Shown here: one piece after another, positions 6,584 to 7,213 of the stretch
How positions within the stretch are numbered: position 1 is the first letter of the stretch
Layout: every line of letters starts with the position of its first letter
Assembly (NCBI GenBank): GCA_016935045.1
Contig: JAFGRS010000307.1
Location: forward strand, 1 to 7,213
DNA: 7,213 nt
Direction: 5' to 3'
Source: Lentisphaeria bacterium
Lineage (GTDB): Bacteria > Verrucomicrobiota > Lentisphaeria > Oligosphaerales > JAFGRS01
The notes under the pieces: generated by a model
What the model was told of the DNA's origin: nothing
Seen by the model: only the letters and a program-made list of their open reading frames with translations
Databases searched by the model: none
Made by a program: the position numbers and the translations under genes

Positions 6584-6597
6584 GATGCGGACCCCGG

Positions 6598-6625
6598 AGC
6601 ATAGCCCGGGCCGTGCTCGCGTCAA
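6598..6625 (-). promoter_or_regulatory. Sigma-70-type promoter of mutY
   Basis: On the minus strand TTGACG (6625-6620) is followed after 16 bases by TATGCT (6603-6598), matching the -35 consensus at 5 of 6 and the -10 at 4 of 6 positions. The predicted transcript would begin near 6591, giving a 5' leader of about 22 bases before the mutY ATG, which suits the ribosome binding site found there. Confidence 0.6.
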
Positions 6626-6804
6626 GGGGCCGCAGGCGGAAGCCCGTCCCTTGCCGGCAGGGCCGTGAGGACTCGGGAAGCGGCTCGAAAGGAACCTGAC
6701 CCGCCACTGCCCCGCACGCGCCGCCGGCGGGGAGACCTCCCGTATTCCGTGCTGCGTTGCCTCGGCCCACAGTGTCCGCCTGCCCCTGCTTTCACCGGAG
6801 ACGG

Positions 6805-6832
6805 TTGACCCCGTCGCCTCGGCGTGTACAGT
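6805..6832 (+). promoter_or_regulatory. Sigma-70-type promoter of the PAS gene
   Basis: TTGACC (6805-6810), a 16-base spacer and TACAGT (6827-6832) match the -35 at 5 of 6 and the -10 at 4 of 6 positions. The spacing equals that of the mutY promoter. Transcription would start near 6840, leaving about 100 bases of leader before the ATG at 6941. Confidence 0.5.
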
Positions 6833-6890
6833 AGAGTTCCGGAGAGTAAAGGGAAAGGAGGGGTCGGCAAGGCGAGGCAGGAATCGCAGG

Positions 6891-6921
6891 TTCGCGGGAA
6901 TGGCGTTTTTCATCCCGCGGA
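6891..6921 (+). promoter_or_regulatory. Leader hairpin with an 11-codon ORF before the PAS gene
   Basis: CGCGGGA (6893-6899) pairs perfectly with TCCCGCG (6913-6919), extendable by a U-G and a U-A pair, around a 13-base loop. The loop begins with an ATG (6900) that opens an 11-codon ORF (MAFFIPRNRIA) ending at 6935, 5 bases before the PAS-gene ATG. The T-run is inside the loop, so this is not a terminator. A role in controlling translation is inference. Confidence 0.3.
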
Positions 6922-6940
6922 ATCGGATTGCCTGAAATCG

Positions 6941-7213
6941 ATGGCGCCCATGGACAGAACGCGCAAGACCAGAGCTCAGTTGATGGCCGAGCTCGAAGAA
7001 CTGCGTCGCGAGGTCAACCTCCACATCCGCGGGGAGGATGATGCCACCCGCGCGGAGGAGGCGATGTGGGAGACCCAGATCGGCCTGCTGGCGCTGTTCA
7101 ACAACCTGCCCGGGATGGCCTATCGCACCGCCGTCGATCCCACCACCCCCTCCGGCCTGCACGTCGAGTTCGTCAGCGCCGGATGCCTGAAACAGACCGG
7201 CTACGCGGCGGAA
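6941..7213 (+). CDS. PAS-domain sensor protein, N-terminal part only
   Basis: The frame is open from ATG 6941 to the window end (91 codons) and is cut there. Residues about 5-45 are charged and heptad-like (RAQLMAELEELRREV, then a second helix with EEAMWETQ), suggesting a coiled coil. From about residue 50 the sequence LFNNLPGMAYRT, then HVEFVSAGCLKQTGY, matches the start of a PAS fold. Proteins with this head are usually sensor histidine kinases, diguanylate cyclases or related signalling proteins; the output domain lies outside the window. No membrane segment or signal peptide is seen in this part. ATG 6950 is an alternative start, and neither has a strong ribosome binding site. Its own promoter and long leader suggest independent regulation from mutY. 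Confidence 0.75.
   Translation, partial: MAPMDRTRKTRAQLMAELEELRREVNLHIRGEDDATRAEEAMWETQIGLLALFNNLPGMAYRTAVDPTTPSGLHVEFVSAGCLKQTGYAAE

Larger units (their letters stand above)
6570..6940. other. Divergent intergenic region, mutY / PAS gene
   Basis: These 371 bases lie between the 5' ends of mutY (-) and the PAS protein gene (+). They hold a promoter for each side, about 180 bases apart, and a leader of about 100 bases for the PAS gene with a purine-rich run (6841-6863) and a hairpin. Between the promoters (6626-6804) I see only GC-rich sequence with small imperfect inverted repeats such as TGCCGGCA (6652-6659), and no supported gene. Confidence 0.6.

Overview
The window is GC-rich (about two-thirds G+C by eye), densely coding bacterial chromosome. 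It holds five recognisable protein genes, two of them cut by the window edges. The organism cannot be fixed from sequence alone. A large GH42-like glycosidase of the FSICGTPTESGYG type, beside metX-metW and a Nudix-type mutY, would fit a high-GC Gram-negative, possibly of the Verrucomicrobiota/Lentisphaerota/Kiritimatiellota group. That placement is low-confidence inference.

Layout. Bases 1-2229 (+) are the 3' part of a GH42-like glycoside hydrolase, whose reading frame is already open at base 1. A 175-bp gap follows, carrying two tiny ORFs chained by ATGA overlaps that lead into metX. Bases 2405-5030 (+) form a tight three-gene operon: metX (homoserine O-acyltransferase), metW (SAM-fold methionine-biosynthesis partner) and a nitroreductase-family flavoprotein. 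The junctions overlap (ATGCTGA, then ATGA), so translation is probably coupled. Bases 5031-5483 are a 453-bp non-coding region between convergent genes. Its right half carries palindromic repeat units on a 74-75-bp period, including a perfect 30-bp palindrome. Bases 5484-6569 (-) are mutY, the adenine DNA glycosylase, with a good promoter and ribosome binding site. Bases 6570-6940 are a divergent intergenic region with promoter-like elements on both strands. Bases 6941-7213 (+) are the start of a coiled-coil plus PAS sensor protein that runs off the window.

How the genes work together. MetX acylates homoserine in methionine synthesis, and MetW is its usual genetic partner. The nitroreductase is coupled to them but its substrate is unknown. 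MutY removes adenine mispaired with 8-oxoguanine and is an independent unit. The glycosidase may belong to an upstream polysaccharide-use operon. The most unusual item is the palindromic tandem array at about 5193-5369, which no gene explains and which I do not recognise as a named element.
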